This document shows, piece by piece, positions 17,828 to 26,092 of a DNA stretch of 64,000 nt. Source of the DNA: Geminicoccus harenae (GTDB lineage: Bacteria > Pseudomonadota > Alphaproteobacteria > Geminicoccales > Geminicoccaceae); assembly GCF_019800005.1 (NCBI RefSeq), contig NZ_JABGCL010000019.1, forward strand, positions 47,117 through 111,116. Reading direction: 5' to 3'. Position 1 is the stretch's first letter, and every line of letters starts with the position of its first letter. The notes under the pieces were generated by a model that did no database searches, was not told where the DNA came from, and was given only the letters and a program-made list of their open reading frames with translations. A program made the translations under genes and the position numbers.

Positions 17828-17848
17828 GCGGCCGGACCGACCGGCCGC
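17828..17848 (-). terminator. Hairpin downstream of the 3HB-oligomer hydrolase gene
   Basis: Perfect 8-bp inverted repeat GCGGCCGG/CCGGCCGC with a five-base loop, 8 bp beyond the stop on the minus strand. No T-run is seen, so termination efficiency is uncertain. Confidence 0.5.
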
Positions 17849-17855
17849 TACTGGC

Positions 17856-19970
17856 TCAGTCCGGGATCGCCAGCGTGCGGCCGTCGAAGCTGATCCGGGC
17901 ATCCTCGGCCGGCGTCAGGCTGATCGGCGGCAGGTTCTCGAGCTCGATCGGCGGCACGCTGCCCTCGGCATCACGCCCGCGGGGCAGGGTGCGCACCACC
18001 TGGCTGGGCGGCAGGGCGTCACCCTCCGTCAGGTGCGCGTACATCAGATCCATGGCCTGCACGAAGTAATGGTGGAGCGGGATGAACCGCTCGTCATAGC
18101 CGGGCAGGGCGTTGAACGCGTCCAGGTGCTGGGCGTGCGTGACCTCCACATAGCTGATTCGCGACCGCCTGCCGTCCTGCAGGCGGCTCAGCGCATAATA
18201 GGGCCGGGAGCTGTGGTTGGGTGCGATCAGCGCGTCGGCCCGGCCATGGACCAGGATGGTGGGCGTGCCGCGCAGGCGGGCGCTGGCGAGGATCTGGTCG
18301 ATCCCGTCCGCCAGTCGATGGCGGCGATAGCGATCGGACCCCGCCCAGAGGGCCATGGTCGGCCGCCCGACGATCAGCGAGCGCAGGCACAGATGGCCGT
18401 CCAGGTTCTGGTCCTGTCGGCCGGTCGAGCGCGACGCGGAGACCAGGTCGCGCACCGCACCGTCCGGCGCGTCGTTGTTGACCACGGCCACGCCCGCGGT
18501 GGGCGGGATGCCGTTGGCAGTGGCGAACAGCGTCGCGGCCGCGCTCTCCGGCAGCGGGACTACCCGGTCCAGGGTGGGGCTGGCTGGATCAGTGCCCACG
18601 GCGGCGAACGAGAAGCCACACAGATTCTCCAGCACCGACGCGCGCGCATAGGCGTTGGCATAAGTGACCGCCACGGCCTGGCCGACGTAGCTGGCCCAGT
18701 AGCCGGGTGCCACCGCGTTTTGCTCCGGCAGGATGCCGTAGCCATTGATGATGCGCTGCGCTTCCTCGGCCTGCTCGACGAGGCCGGTGGCGCGCAACAG
18801 GCCGCGGGCACGCAGGGAGTTGCAGCGATTCTCGCCCAGCGCCGGCGGCGTGAGGTTGAGCGGGGCCGTCTGGTTGGCCGGGGCCAGGATGGCGCAGCCC
18901 TGATAGAGGTCGACCAGGGTCAGGTAGTCGTAGAGCGGCCGGCTGTGCTGGCGCAGCTTGCTGCCGTCGCCCTGCTGGATGGCGAAGCGGCGGTCCTGGA
19001 TCGGGTTGACGTTCGGCTCGCTCACCACGACCCCGTCGATCAGGCCCGGCCGCGCGAGCTCCGCTGCCCGCAAGGAGGCGGCACCGCCATTGGACACGCT
19101 GGAGGCGATCACCAGCGTGTTGTCCTGGTCGAGCAGCGGGGCATCCCCGGCAGCACGCGCCGCCGCCAGCTCCCGGTTCAGGGCGTAGAAGGCGAAGTCC
19201 AGCGACTGGAGGACATGATGTCCCCAGCGCGCCTCGGGGTTGGTCTGCGAGTGGGCGTGCTTCCAGGCGAAGTGGTCGGGATAGCGGGTGTCGAACCGCT
19301 GGCGCTGGCGCTCGCTGATCGGGGCGGTGAAGGTCGACCGGTTCCCGGCCTCGTCGGCGTCCACCCGTTGGCCACGCAGGAGCCCCACCTCGTCGCGGGC
19401 CAGATCGTGCGCACCGGTGCCGGTGCCCTTGTCGGTATAGGCCACTGCGCAATTGCGCTTCAGCCCCCACTCGCCGGCCGTGCCGATGGCGCCATAGACC
19501 CCGCGCGAGCCGGAGGAGGGTGCCGTGACGATGCAGGCCGCCCGCGGGTCGAAGCCCTGCGGGATCTGCACCATCAGCGTGACCTTGTCGCCATGGCGGT
19601 CCGCCGTGAGCGTCAGATACTCCACGCCATAGATCCGGCCGGCAGCGTCCGCCGCCGTCGGCGCCACCAGCGGACCGTACAGCCGGCCATACCCGCCGCC
19701 CGGGCTGGTATCGACCAGGGCACGGTAATTGTTGAAGATGGCGGCGGTGCGCAGCGATTCGGGATCGGCCGGATCGACCGGCACCGGCGTGGGATCGGCC
19801 AGGCGCGCAGCGCCGAGCCCGCCGGTCAGCAGATCATTGCCGCCGGACTCCAGGTAGCGCGACACCACCACCTCGCCCCAGCCTTGCCGGGGCGGCTGGC
19901 GGTCCCGCTCACCTGCGACCGCGCCCCCGCCAGCCAGCGCGATCAGTGCCGCTGCCAGCCATCCATCCAT
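17856..19970 (-). CDS. D-(-)-3-hydroxybutyrate oligomer hydrolase
   Basis: 704-residue secreted or periplasmic serine hydrolase. The N-terminus (MDGWLAAALIALAGGGAVAG) is a signal peptide. The nucleophile motif is SSVSNGGA, as in 3HB-oligomer hydrolases rather than the GxSxG of depolymerases. A later TILVHGRADALIAPNHSSRP stretch and EVTHAQHLDAF are the probable Asp and His regions. The substrate is soluble 3-hydroxybutyrate oligomers from polyhydroxybutyrate. It stands alone, between DUF1269 and the apsD-like gene on the same strand. No PHB depolymerase or synthase is in the window. Confidence 0.88.
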   Translation of the reverse strand: MDGWLAAALIALAGGGAVAGERDRQPPRQGWGEVVVSRYLESGGNDLLTGGLGAARLADPTPVPVDPADPESLRTAAIFNNYRALVDTSPGGGYGRLYGPLVAPTAADAAGRIYGVEYLTLTADRHGDKVTLMVQIPQGFDPRAACIVTAPSSGSRGVYGAIGTAGEWGLKRNCAVAYTDKGTGTGAHDLARDEVGLLRGQRVDADEAGNRSTFTAPISERQRQRFDTRYPDHFAWKHAHSQTNPEARWGHHVLQSLDFAFYALNRELAAARAAGDAPLLDQDNTLVIASSVSNGGAASLRAAELARPGLIDGVVVSEPNVNPIQDRRFAIQQGDGSKLRQHSRPLYDYLTLVDLYQGCAILAPANQTAPLNLTPPALGENRCNSLRARGLLRATGLVEQAEEAQRIINGYGILPEQNAVAPGYWASYVGQAVAVTYANAYARASVLENLCGFSFAAVGTDPASPTLDRVVPLPESAAATLFATANGIPPTAGVAVVNNDAPDGAVRDLVSASRSTGRQDQNLDGHLCLRSLIVGRPTMALWAGSDRYRRHRLADGIDQILASARLRGTPTILVHGRADALIAPNHSSRPYYALSRLQDGRRSRISYVEVTHAQHLDAFNALPGYDERFIPLHHYFVQAMDLMYAHLTEGDALPPSQVVRTLPRGRDAEGSVPPIELENLPPISLTPAEDARISFDGRTLAIPD

Positions 19971-20103
19971 GCTCCGCACGCCGCGTCTCCCTTCGCCACC
20001 CGAGGCCGCTGGTCCGGGCGGCCGGCAGCCGCCACGATCCGATGATCCGGCAGTGCATACGACGAAGCGCAGAAGTTGCGAAGCTTCTCCGGGAAGCGGC
20101 CGG

Positions 20104-21120
20104 TCAGCCGGCCAGTTGCTGCACCTGTCCAGTGGCAGCACTGCGATAGGCGGCATCGACCAGGCGGAGGGTTCTCAGGTTGTCCCGCCCGGAGGTCTGC
20201 GGCTCGGCACCGCTCCTCAGGCACTCGACCCAATGCCGCTGGATCGCCTGCACGCCTTCCTGGATGTTGTGCCAGGGCCGCTCGGCCCAGGGGAGCAGGG
20301 CCGGCGACACGTCCAGCTCGCGCGTCCCATCCGGGCCATGCACGGTCAGCCGGTAGCCCTCGACCAGCCGCAGGCTGCCCCGATCGCCGTCCACCTCGAC
20401 CAGGGTCTGCGGGAACGGCTCGACCGGCAGCCTGGTGGCATAGGAGCAGTCGACCACGCTGGTGGCATTCCCGTGCCCCAGCAGCATGGTGGCCACGTCC
20501 TCGCCCTTGATCCTCGGGTTCACCCGCTGGGTCCGGCAGGCGATGCTGCTGGCCTCGCCCATCACGAAGCGGGCGATGTCCAGGATGTGGATGCCCAGGT
20601 CCTCGATGATGAAGCGCTCGCCCTCGGCGAGATAGGGCTGGCCGCCATAGACGTCGAAGCCGGAGCGGAAGGCGAAGCGGCCGAAGAAGGGCTGGCCGAT
20701 GGCACCCTCGTCGATCACCCGGCGCACGGCCTGGATCGGGGTCTGCCAGCGGAAGTTCTCGTGCACCATCAAGGGCACGCCGGCCTTCGCACAGGCCGCC
20801 ACCATGGCCTCGGCATCGCTGAGTTCGATCGCGAACGGCTTTTGGCAGATCACCGCCCGGCCATGGGCGGCGGCCAGTTCCACCAGCGGCCGGTGCGTGG
20901 GTGCGGTGGTCGCGATGTCGACGAAGTCCAGCGCTTCGTCCGCCAGCATCTTCGCGGCAGCGGTATAGCGCCGGCCGATGCCGAACCGCTCGCCGGTCGC
21001 TTCCAGGCGGCCGGCATCCCGGTCGCAGATCGCGACGATCTCGACCCCGTCCAGGTCCTGCCAGGCATGAAGCTGGTTCTGGGCGAAGAACCCGCAGCCG
21101 ATCAGTCCACCCTTGAGCAT
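20104..21120 (-). CDS. Gfo/Idh/MocA oxidoreductase, D-apiose dehydrogenase-like
   Basis: 338-residue NAD(P)-dependent sugar dehydrogenase. The Rossmann part opens GLIGCGFFAQNQLHAW; the catalytic Lys lies in ICQKPFA and the His in DLGIHILDIARF. FFAQNQLHAW, VHENFRWQ and TQRVNPRIKGED are close to what I recall of D-apiose dehydrogenase (ApsD), which makes apionolactone. ATG 21120 has a GAGGGGG site; an in-frame GTG at 21144 does not. The gene precedes the apnO-like gene on the same strand, about 160 bp away. Another pentose or hexose cannot be excluded. Confidence 0.75.
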   Translation of the reverse strand: MLKGGLIGCGFFAQNQLHAWQDLDGVEIVAICDRDAGRLEATGERFGIGRRYTAAAKMLADEALDFVDIATTAPTHRPLVELAAAHGRAVICQKPFAIELSDAEAMVAACAKAGVPLMVHENFRWQTPIQAVRRVIDEGAIGQPFFGRFAFRSGFDVYGGQPYLAEGERFIIEDLGIHILDIARFVMGEASSIACRTQRVNPRIKGEDVATMLLGHGNATSVVDCSYATRLPVEPFPQTLVEVDGDRGSLRLVEGYRLTVHGPDGTRELDVSPALLPWAERPWHNIQEGVQAIQRHWVECLRSGAEPQTSGRDNLRTLRLVDAAYRSAATGQVQQLAG

Positions 21121-21278
21121 CTTACCCCCTCGGCGGTTGTTCACCGTCGATCGTCGTCTGCCAGAACGAGCCGATGCCCGCCATGACCAGGCTGCCCGGG
21201 AGGATGCCGATCACGGAGGCGCCCACGAATCCGCGCCTCGAGCCCGGCCGCGTGCCGGCATGAATTCGTCGCGGGTGC

Positions 21279-22106
21279 TCAGGTGATCCGGCGGATGCTC
21301 GCCATGATCTCGTCGGGCTCGAACACCCGCTTCCAGTCGTCCTTCATCAGCACGGGCTTGCCGAACTCGATCGCCTTGTTGCAGGCGTCCGAGAACACGC
21401 CCTCGACCTCCTTAAAGATCACCGAGCCCAGCACGTTCATGTGGCCGAGCAGGAAGTCGCGCGCCGCCTCGGCGGGCACGCCGCGGGCGATCGCCTCTTC
21501 CATCGCCTCGCGCATCACGACCAGCAGCGTGGCGCAGACCGTCTCGGACAGGCCCGGCTCCAGGATCGCCATCTGCTCGACGGTCACCCGGTGCGAGCGC
21601 ATCACCGGCTTCCAGATGGTCTTCGCCACCGCCTCGCCGACCGCGTAATGCTCCTCGGGCCCTTGCATCAGGGCATTGACGATGTGCTGCTTGGCGGCGA
21701 CCCCGCCGAAATGATCCTTCTTCGCCGCCGGGTCTGTCTCGTCGTTGAAGATCGGCGGGTGGCAGGGATGGGTCACGAAGTAGGTGATGTCGTCGCGCTT
21801 GGGCAGGTGGCCGGCATGGGGTGCCGCGGCATCCAGGATCACCACGATCGTGCCGGGTGCGAGCTTGTCGACGATGCCGCCCGCGACCTTGCCGATCAGC
21901 GTGTCGGGTACCGCCAGAATCACGACCTCGGCACCCTCCAGCGCCTCGTCCGCGCCCACGGGCGCCACGCCCAGCTCGTCCTTCAGCCGCGCCTTGCCGG
22001 CCTCGCTCACCTCGACATGGCGGACCTCGTAGGCCGAGCCCACGAGGTTCTTGCCGAGGCGCATCCCCATCTTACCGCCAGCACCGAACAGCGCGATCAC
22101 CGTCAT
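21279..22106 (-). CDS. apnO: D-apionate oxidoisomerase-like dehydrogenase
   Basis: 275-residue NAD-dependent enzyme. An N-terminal Rossmann domain (LFGAGGKMGMRLGKNL) resembles prephenate or 6-phosphogluconate dehydrogenases. The C-terminal half (HPCHPPIFNDETD, LEPGLSETVCATL, GHMNVLGSVIF) matches the PGDH_C-type domain of D-apionate oxidoisomerase (ApnO), which converts D-apionate to 3-oxo-isoapionate. ATG 22106 follows a GGAGG site; TTG 22115 is an alternative. It is first of a short run with the apsD-like gene and is divergent from the permease at 22404. Confidence 0.75.
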   Translation of the reverse strand: MTVIALFGAGGKMGMRLGKNLVGSAYEVRHVEVSEAGKARLKDELGVAPVGADEALEGAEVVILAVPDTLIGKVAGGIVDKLAPGTIVVILDAAAPHAGHLPKRDDITYFVTHPCHPPIFNDETDPAAKKDHFGGVAAKQHIVNALMQGPEEHYAVGEAVAKTIWKPVMRSHRVTVEQMAILEPGLSETVCATLLVVMREAMEEAIARGVPAEAARDFLLGHMNVLGSVIFKEVEGVFSDACNKAIEFGKPVLMKDDWKRVFEPDEIMASIRRIT

Positions 22107-22152
22107 CCCGACCAACCTCCCAGCCTGCCGTCATCCGAGCGGGCGGAAGCTA

Positions 22153-22180
22153 TGGTATAATGAGATGACCAGTCAACTGG
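22153..22180. promoter_or_regulatory. Candidate operator between apnO-like gene and permease
   Basis: The gap 22107-22403 holds TGGTATAATGAG followed by CCAGTCAACTGG, a perfect 5-bp inverted repeat (CCAGT/ACTGG) around CA. TGGTATAA shares its first six bases with the half-site at 15703, so both may be targets of the same FCD regulator. The rest of this gap shows no gene. Confidence 0.45.
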
Positions 22181-22403
22181 CGTGACGTGTTGCCTGGCCG
22201 CTCGGGCAGGAGCGGTCACCGCGGCGGCCAAGCTACATCCGCCGGAAAATCGCCGGGGATGCCGACGGCGGCGCTCTTTGCAAGGCGAACCAGTCCCGGC
22301 ATCGTCGAAGCTGGAGCGAGCCCGGCTCGTCCCGCGGGCAGCCTGCGGGTCAGGGTCATGCATGGGTCACCCGCTCTCCGTCACGACCCTCGGGGATACT
22401 CCC

Positions 22404-23888
22404 ATGGCAAATGATCCGGACGCCGCCGGCGTCCGCTATGTCGAGGTCGATGTAACCTATTTCGAGAAGCGGACGCTGCGGCGCTATGCCGGCGTCTGGT
22501 CGCTCTGGGCGCTGGGCGTAGGCGCCGTGATCTCCGGTCACTATTCCGGCTGGAATCTCGGCCTGTCGATCGGCGGCTGGGGCGGCATGCTGATCGCCAC
22601 CCTGCTGATCATGGTGATGTATCTGGGCCTGACCTACTCGATCGCCGAGATGAGCCCGGCCCTGCCGCACACGGGCGGCGCCTATTCCTTCGCCCGCACG
22701 GCCCTCGGCCCCTGGGGCGGCTTCCTCACCGGCCTGTCCGAGAACGTCGAGTACGTGCTCACGCCGGCCGTGATCGTGTTCTTCATCAGCTCCTACATGA
22801 CCGGCATCTTCGAGACGCCCACCGCTATGCAGCCGCTATGGTGGATCGCCTTCTATGTCCTGTTCCTGGGCCTCAACATCGTGGGCGTGGAACTGTCGTT
22901 CCGGGTCACGCTGATCGTCACCCTGGCAGCATTGGCCGTCCTGGTGGTGTTCTGGATCAGCGCCTTACCCCACATCGACTTCGACCGTTGGGCGCTCAAC
23001 ATCGGTGCTGACGGCAGCGAACTGCCCGAAGGCGGCGGCCCGTTCCTGCCGCATGGCATCACCGGGGCACTCGCCGCCATGCCGTTCGCGGTGTGGCTGT
23101 TCCTGGCGATCGAGCAGTTACCGCTGGCCGCGGAGGAGAGCCACGACCCGAAGCGCGACATGCCCAAGGGCATCCTGGCCGGCATCTTCACCCTGATCGT
23201 GTCGGCCTTTATGATCCTGTGGCTGAACCCCTCGGTGGCAGGCGTCGGCTCGTTCCACCTGGGCACGTCCGGCGAGCCGCTCCTGGACGGGTTCCGCGCC
23301 ATCTTCGGCAGCGACATCGCCAAGATCCTGGCGCTGGTCGCGGTGATTGGCCTGATCGCGAGCTTCCACACCATCATCTTCGCCGAGGGCCGGCAGATCT
23401 ATTCCCTGTCGCGGGCCGGCTACTTCCCGCGCGCCCTCTCGATCACCCACGGCACCCGCAAGACGCCGTATGTCGCGATGATCACCGGCTCCATCGTGGC
23501 GCTGATCGTCATGATGTGCGTCTGGTTCGGGGTCGGCGAGGAACGCGGCAGTGCGATCATCGGCGGCACGCTGCTCAACATGGCGGTGTTCGGCGCCATG
23601 TTCTCCTATGTCATGCAGGCCCTGGCCTTCATCTACCTGCGGCGCAACCTGCCGGACATCGAGCGGCCGTTCCGCAGCCCGCTGGGCGTGCCCGGTGCTT
23701 GGCTCACCGTCGTGATCGCGCTGGTCACCGTGTTCTTCCAGCTTTCCGACCCGGTCTACCGGGTGGGCGTGCTGGGCGTGGCGGTCTGGTTCGTGATCGG
23801 CATCCTCTACTTCCACTTCTATGCCCGCAACCGGATGGTCCTCTCGCCGGAGGAGAAGTTCGCGATGAGCCACCGCACGCGCAGGTGA
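22404..23888 (+). CDS. APC-family ethanolamine permease-like transporter
   Basis: 494-residue inner-membrane amino acid/amine transporter with about twelve helices. The N-terminus (YFEKRTLRRYAGVWSLWALGVGAVISGHYSGWNLG) is typical of the ethanolamine permease branch of the APC superfamily. ATG 22404 has GGGGA before it; an earlier start at 22362 is possible. No eutBC genes are here, so amine catabolism must lie elsewhere or the substrate differs. It is the first plus-strand gene after the catabolic block, divergent from the apnO-like gene. Confidence 0.85.
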   Translation: MANDPDAAGVRYVEVDVTYFEKRTLRRYAGVWSLWALGVGAVISGHYSGWNLGLSIGGWGGMLIATLLIMVMYLGLTYSIAEMSPALPHTGGAYSFARTALGPWGGFLTGLSENVEYVLTPAVIVFFISSYMTGIFETPTAMQPLWWIAFYVLFLGLNIVGVELSFRVTLIVTLAALAVLVVFWISALPHIDFDRWALNIGADGSELPEGGGPFLPHGITGALAAMPFAVWLFLAIEQLPLAAEESHDPKRDMPKGILAGIFTLIVSAFMILWLNPSVAGVGSFHLGTSGEPLLDGFRAIFGSDIAKILALVAVIGLIASFHTIIFAEGRQIYSLSRAGYFPRALSITHGTRKTPYVAMITGSIVALIVMMCVWFGVGEERGSAIIGGTLLNMAVFGAMFSYVMQALAFIYLRRNLPDIERPFRSPLGVPGAWLTVVIALVTVFFQLSDPVYRVGVLGVAVWFVIGILYFHFYARNRMVLSPEEKFAMSHRTRR

Positions 23889-23891
23889 ACC

Positions 23892-23919
23892 GGCCGGGCC
23901 AGCACGGCCGGGCCCGGCC
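23892..23919 (+). terminator. GC-rich hairpin after the permease gene
   Basis: Arms GGCCGGGCC and GGCCCGGCC (9 bp, perfect), three bases after the stop, with no T-run. It is likely a weak terminator or mRNA stabiliser between the permease and the hydratase. Confidence 0.45.
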
Positions 23920-23974
23920 CCTTGCATCACTCGCCCGGCCGCCGGACAAGGATGCCGCACTTCAGGAGGTGGAG

Positions 23975-24763
23975 ATGGCGGATCCGATCGAGCAGGCGGC
24001 AGCGCAGGTGGCGCAGGCGCGCCGGGCCAGGCAGGTGCTCACCAGCCTGCCCGGCATCGCCCCGGACGACATCGATGCCGGCTACCGGGTCATGCGCGCG
24101 GCCAATACGCTGCTGGCGGCAGACCTGGGGCCGGTGGTGGGCTTCAAGATCGGTGCCACCAGCGCGCATATGCGTGACTATCTGGGCGTGGCCGAGCCGG
24201 TGTTCGGCGAGATCTTCGCCCGCAGCGTGCAGTTCCTGAACGGGCAGGTGCCGTTCTCGGCCTACCGGCGCCTCGGCATCGAGACCGAGATCGCGGTGGC
24301 GCTCAAGGACGAGCTGCGCGCGGACCGGACCCATGACCGGGATTCCGTGGCGGTTGCGGTCGAGACGGTGCATGCGGCGGTCGAGCTGGTCGAGGATCGC
24401 TACGACGACTTCCGCACGATCGGCCCGGCGACGCTCGCCGCCGACAATTTCTTCGGCGCCGGCCTGGCGCTGGGCCGCTCCCGGCCGCTTGGTTCCGTGG
24501 CGGCGCTCGACCGGCTGAGTGCCGTCACGCTGCTGGAGGGCCAGGAGGTCGGGCGCGGCACCAGCGACGCGCTGCTGGGCCATCCGCTCGACGCGCTGGC
24601 CTGGTTCGCCAACTGCCGGGCGAGGCTCGGTCTGCCGGTGCCGGCGGGCAGCGTGGTGACGCTGGGCTCGATCACGCCGGTGGTCTGGCTCGAGCGGCCG
24701 CAGCTCGCCAGCATCGAGATCGAGACGCTGGGCAAGGTGAATGTCCTGGTCGAGGCCGGCTGA
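23975..24763 (+). CDS. 2-keto-4-pentenoate hydratase/fumarylacetoacetase-type protein
   Basis: 262-residue cytosolic protein of the MhpD/FAH superfamily. GFKIGATSAHMRDYLG and GIETEIAVAL are the conserved substrate and metal motifs, with DNFFGAGLALG later. These enzymes add water to 2-hydroxy-2,4-dienoates or decarboxylate 2-oxo diacids. The start follows AGGAGG. It stands alone downstream of the permease, without aromatic-ring cleavage partners, so a role in aromatic degradation is not supported by context. Confidence 0.87.
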   Translation: MADPIEQAAAQVAQARRARQVLTSLPGIAPDDIDAGYRVMRAANTLLAADLGPVVGFKIGATSAHMRDYLGVAEPVFGEIFARSVQFLNGQVPFSAYRRLGIETEIAVALKDELRADRTHDRDSVAVAVETVHAAVELVEDRYDDFRTIGPATLAADNFFGAGLALGRSRPLGSVAALDRLSAVTLLEGQEVGRGTSDALLGHPLDALAWFANCRARLGLPVPAGSVVTLGSITPVVWLERPQLASIEIETLGKVNVLVEAG

Positions 24764-24894
24764 CCGGGCGGGTCGACGGCCGGTCGATCTTGCCACGCTA
24801 CTCGGGCAAAGCCGCCGGAATGCTTCCCGTTGTCATGATTCGCCATTACCCCGATAGTCGTCCGCGGTTCCGAAATGGGGAGGCTGTTGCCCTT

Positions 24895-26013
24895 ATGACC
24901 ACCAAGATCAGACGCCGTGGCGTCGTGGCCGGTGCCGGGTTCGCGACCGCAGGTATGGCGGCCGCAGCGTCGCTCCTGCCCAAGCCGGCGATTGCCCAGG
25001 ACGCGCCAGAGATCAAGTGGCGGCTGACCTCGAGCTTCCCCAAATCGCTCGACACGATCTATGGCGCCGCGGAAGTATTCTCCGAGGCGGTCTCGGCCGC
25101 GACCAACGGCAAGTTCCAGATCCAGGTATTCGCGGCGGGCGAGATCGTGCCCGGCTTGCAGGCGGCCGACGCGGTGACCAACGACACCGTCGAGATGTGC
25201 CACTCCTGCTCCTACTATTATTTCGGCAAGGACCCGACCTTCGCGTTTGGCACCGCCGTGCCGTTCGGCCTGAACGGCCGCCAGCAGAATGCCTGGATGT
25301 ACGATGCCGGCGGCATCGACCTGATGAACGAGTTCTACGCGAACTATAACTTCATCGGCCTGCCGGGCGGCAATACTGGCTGCCAGATGGGCGGCTGGTT
25401 CAGCAAGGAAGTGAAGACGGTCGACGACCTGAACGGCCTGAAGATGCGCATCGCCGGCATCGCCGGCCAGGTGATGTCGAAGTTGGGCGTGGTGCCGCAG
25501 CAGATCGCCGGCGGCGACATCTATCCTGCGCTGGAGAAGGGCACGATCGACGCCGCCGAGTGGGTCGGCCCGTATGACGACGAGAAGCTGGGCTTCTATA
25601 AGGTCGCGAAATACTATTACTATCCCGGCTGGTGGGAAGGCGGCGCCATGCTGCACTTCTTCATCAACCAGGCGAAGTGGAACGAGCTGCCGCCCGTCTA
25701 TCAGGAAGTGGTGCGCAGTGCCGCCGCCTATGTCAACGTCGTGACCCAGGCGCGCTACGACGCGCGCAACCCGCGTGCGCTGAAGGCGCTGGTGGCGAAC
25801 GGCGCGCAGCTGCGCCCCTTCAGCCAGGAGATCATGCAGGCCTGCTTCAAGGCCTCGCAGGAGGTCTATGCCGAGATCAGCGAAACGAACCCGGCGTTCA
25901 AGAAGGTCCATGACCACATGATGGCCTTCAAGAGCGACGAGTATCTCTGGTTCCAGGTGGCCGAATACTCGTTCGACACCTTCTCGATCCGGGCGCGCTC
26001 GCAGAAGAGCTGA
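24895..26013 (+). CDS. TRAP transporter substrate-binding protein (TakP-like)
   Basis: 372-residue periplasmic DctP-type protein. The N-terminus (TKIRRRGVVAGAGFATAGMAAAASLLPKPAIAQ) is a Tat-type signal. WRLTSSFPKSLDTIYGAAE and GLKMRIAGIAG match the TakP-type, which binds alpha-keto acids. ATG 24895 gives the signal peptide directly; earlier in-frame ATGs do not. Its permease genes lie on the opposite strand and converge on it (26093-28435), an unusual split for one transporter. Strong termination follows. Confidence 0.9.
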   Translation: MTTKIRRRGVVAGAGFATAGMAAAASLLPKPAIAQDAPEIKWRLTSSFPKSLDTIYGAAEVFSEAVSAATNGKFQIQVFAAGEIVPGLQAADAVTNDTVEMCHSCSYYYFGKDPTFAFGTAVPFGLNGRQQNAWMYDAGGIDLMNEFYANYNFIGLPGGNTGCQMGGWFSKEVKTVDDLNGLKMRIAGIAGQVMSKLGVVPQQIAGGDIYPALEKGTIDAAEWVGPYDDEKLGFYKVAKYYYYPGWWEGGAMLHFFINQAKWNELPPVYQEVVRSAAAYVNVVTQARYDARNPRALKALVANGAQLRPFSQEIMQACFKASQEVYAEISETNPAFKKVHDHMMAFKSDEYLWFQVAEYSFDTFSIRARSQKS

Positions 26014-26031
26014 GCGCCGGTCGGTCGTAGG

Positions 26032-26070
26032 ACGGGCCCGGGTGGATCCGCCACCCGGGCCCGTTCGTGT
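26032..26070 (+). terminator. Strong rho-independent terminator
   Basis: Perfect 14-bp stem ACGGGCCCGGGTGG / CCACCCGGGCCCGT with a five-base loop (26046-26050), followed on the plus strand by TCGTGTTT. It ends the TRAP binding-protein gene and lies between convergent genes, so it may serve both directions. Confidence 0.8.
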
Positions 26071-26092
26071 TTGATGGGCCGGTGTCGGGCGC

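Noticed and set aside
17781..20045. Long plus-strand ORF opposite the 3HB-oligomer hydrolase
   Set aside because: It is a high-GC shadow; its translation is Arg/Gly/His-rich with no domain, while the minus strand reads as a clear hydrolase.
6180..22106. RuBisCO-like protein or 3-oxo-isoapionate kinase in the catabolic region
   Set aside because: I looked for the corresponding motifs among all genes in the region and saw none.
24400..25917. Minus-strand ORF opposite hydratase and TRAP protein
   Set aside because: Spans two real plus-strand genes and lacks domains.
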